Of a stretch of 7,002 nt of DNA, positions 6,317 to 7,002 are shown piece by piece. Source of the DNA: an uncultured Rhizobiaceae group bacterium (lineage in GTDB: Bacteria > Pseudomonadota > Alphaproteobacteria > Rhizobiales > Rhizobiaceae); contig CALAIO010000100.1 of assembly GCA_937923355.1 (NCBI GenBank), forward strand, positions 1 through 7,002, in the 5' to 3' direction. The position numbers were made by a program, and so were the translations under genes. Numbering within the stretch: the first letter of the stretch is position 1; every line of letters begins with the position of its first letter. The notes under the pieces were generated by a model that saw only the letters and a list, made by a program, of their open reading frames with translations, was not told the DNA's origin and searched no databases.

Positions 6317-6327
6317 AGAAAATAAAC

Positions 6328-7002
6328 ATGGCTGACTTTAGACAAAATCAAATGGACCAATCAATCGGTCGCGCTGGTGTCGAATACGATGCTGGCCTGC
6401 GCTCCTATATGCTTGGTGTCTATAACTATATGGCTTTGGGCATTGCAGGTACTGCAATTGCTGTGCTTGCAATTTCAAGCAACCAGGCTGCTCTGGAAAC
6501 AGTTTACAGCATGCGTTGGGTATTTCTAATCGGCATGATTGCTGTTGGTTGGTTTGGCCCTAACTTCATCATGAACACACGCAGTACTGCTATCGCACAT
6601 GGAGCCTTTGCTCTTTATGCAGCACTTTGGGCAGCAGCGATTACACCAATCGTAGGTCTATACCTCAACATCCAACCGCAGCTCGTGTATCAAGCCTTTG
6701 GTATCACCGCTGTCATGTTTGGTGGTATGAGCATTCTTGGTTACACGACCAAGAAGAACCTTTCGGGCATTGGCCAGTTTGCAGCAATGGCGCTAATTGG
6801 TGTTTTTGTAGCAGCGCTCGTCAACATCTTCTTCGTTGGTAGCATTGGCTTCTCAATGTTCGTAAGTGCAGCATTTGTACTTCTTGTTGCAGCAATCACT
6901 GCATGGGAAACACAAATCATCAAGAACATGTACTCAGCTGGTGACGCAGTAAGCGTTGCAAGCCGTAAGTCAATCTTCGGCGCATTCATGCTGTACGGCA
7001 GC
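6328..7002 (+). CDS. Bax inhibitor-1 / YccA family membrane protein, C-terminus cut by the window end
   Basis: An open frame from the ATG at 6328 runs to the last base without a stop, giving 225 residues. The N-terminus is soluble (MADFRQNQMDQSIGRAG), followed by LRSYMLGVYNYMALGIAGTA, the usual alphaproteobacterial opening of the family. Six membrane segments are visible: about 27-50, 63-83, 87-112, 117-139, 148-170 and 174-193. A seventh begins around 213. The FGPNFIMN, GYTTKKNLSGIGQF and ITAWETQIIKNMY segments are family landmarks. The frame ends at FGAFMLYGS, where relatives usually continue for roughly 15-30 residues, so nearly the whole gene is present. Bacterial relatives include E. coli YccA, which modulates the FtsH protease, and BsYetJ, a pH-sensitive calcium leak channel. 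Which of these applies here is unknown. The gene follows the permease in the same direction but probably has its own promoter. Confidence 0.9.
   Translation, partial: MADFRQNQMDQSIGRAGVEYDAGLRSYMLGVYNYMALGIAGTAIAVLAISSNQAALETVYSMRWVFLIGMIAVGWFGPNFIMNTRSTAIAHGAFALYAALWAAAITPIVGLYLNIQPQLVYQAFGITAVMFGGMSILGYTTKKNLSGIGQFAAMALIGVFVAALVNIFFVGSIGFSMFVSAAFVLLVAAITAWETQIIKNMYSAGDAVSVASRKSIFGAFMLYGS

Noticed and set aside
1..7002. Search for CRISPR arrays, tRNA or rRNA genes, insertion sequences, attachment sites, toxin-antitoxin or defence genes
   Set aside because: No regularly spaced repeats, cloverleaf-like sequences, transposase motifs or terminal inverted repeats were seen. All sizeable coding regions are accounted for by ordinary chromosomal families.

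Overview
The window looks like a core-genome stretch of an alphaproteobacterium, most likely from the Hyphomicrobiales (Rhizobiales). This rests on the mix of protein families: an invasion-associated locus B (IalB)-type secreted protein, a SpoU-type RNA methyltransferase beginning MRGYFGIGVEGISKP, a DUF1232/YkvA membrane protein, a pterin dehydratase, and a Bax-inhibitor-1 protein of the alphaproteobacterial type. The base composition is moderate and, by eye, below 50% GC, which is low for the order. I cannot name a genus from sequence alone.

Layout. Five genes run leftward on the minus strand. In transcription order they are a periplasmic SGNH arylesterase/thioesterase (tesA-like, 2231-2878), a pterin-4a-carbinolamine dehydratase (phhB-like, 1920-2219), a DUF1232 protein (1496-1876), a SpoU-family RNA 2'-O-methyltransferase (877-1413) and an IalB-family secreted protein (95-610). 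A strong stem-loop at 38-68 closes this run. The first three genes are tightly spaced and probably form an operon. The gaps before the methyltransferase (82 nt) and before ialB (266 nt) leave room for separate promoters. Three genes run rightward: an ABC ATPase (2939-3637), its large FtsX/MacB-type permease (start chosen at 3630, end 6185), and, after a 142-nt gap holding a candidate promoter, a Bax-inhibitor-1 family membrane protein (from 6328) cut off by the window end.

How the genes relate. The arylesterase and the ABC pair are transcribed divergently from a 60-nt intergenic region. This is the same arrangement as tesA and ybbA-ybbP in E. coli. The natural reading is a conserved functional unit: an inner-membrane ATP-driven machine with large periplasmic domains, working with a periplasmic hydrolase on hydrophobic or ester substrates. 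The pterin dehydratase, DUF1232 protein and RNA methyltransferase look like housekeeping genes, and nothing in the sequence ties them to that unit.

I see no mobile element, CRISPR array, tRNA, rRNA, frameshift or broken gene, and no convincing novel system. The most noteworthy item is the conserved TesA/YbbAP divergon with its shared compact promoter region.
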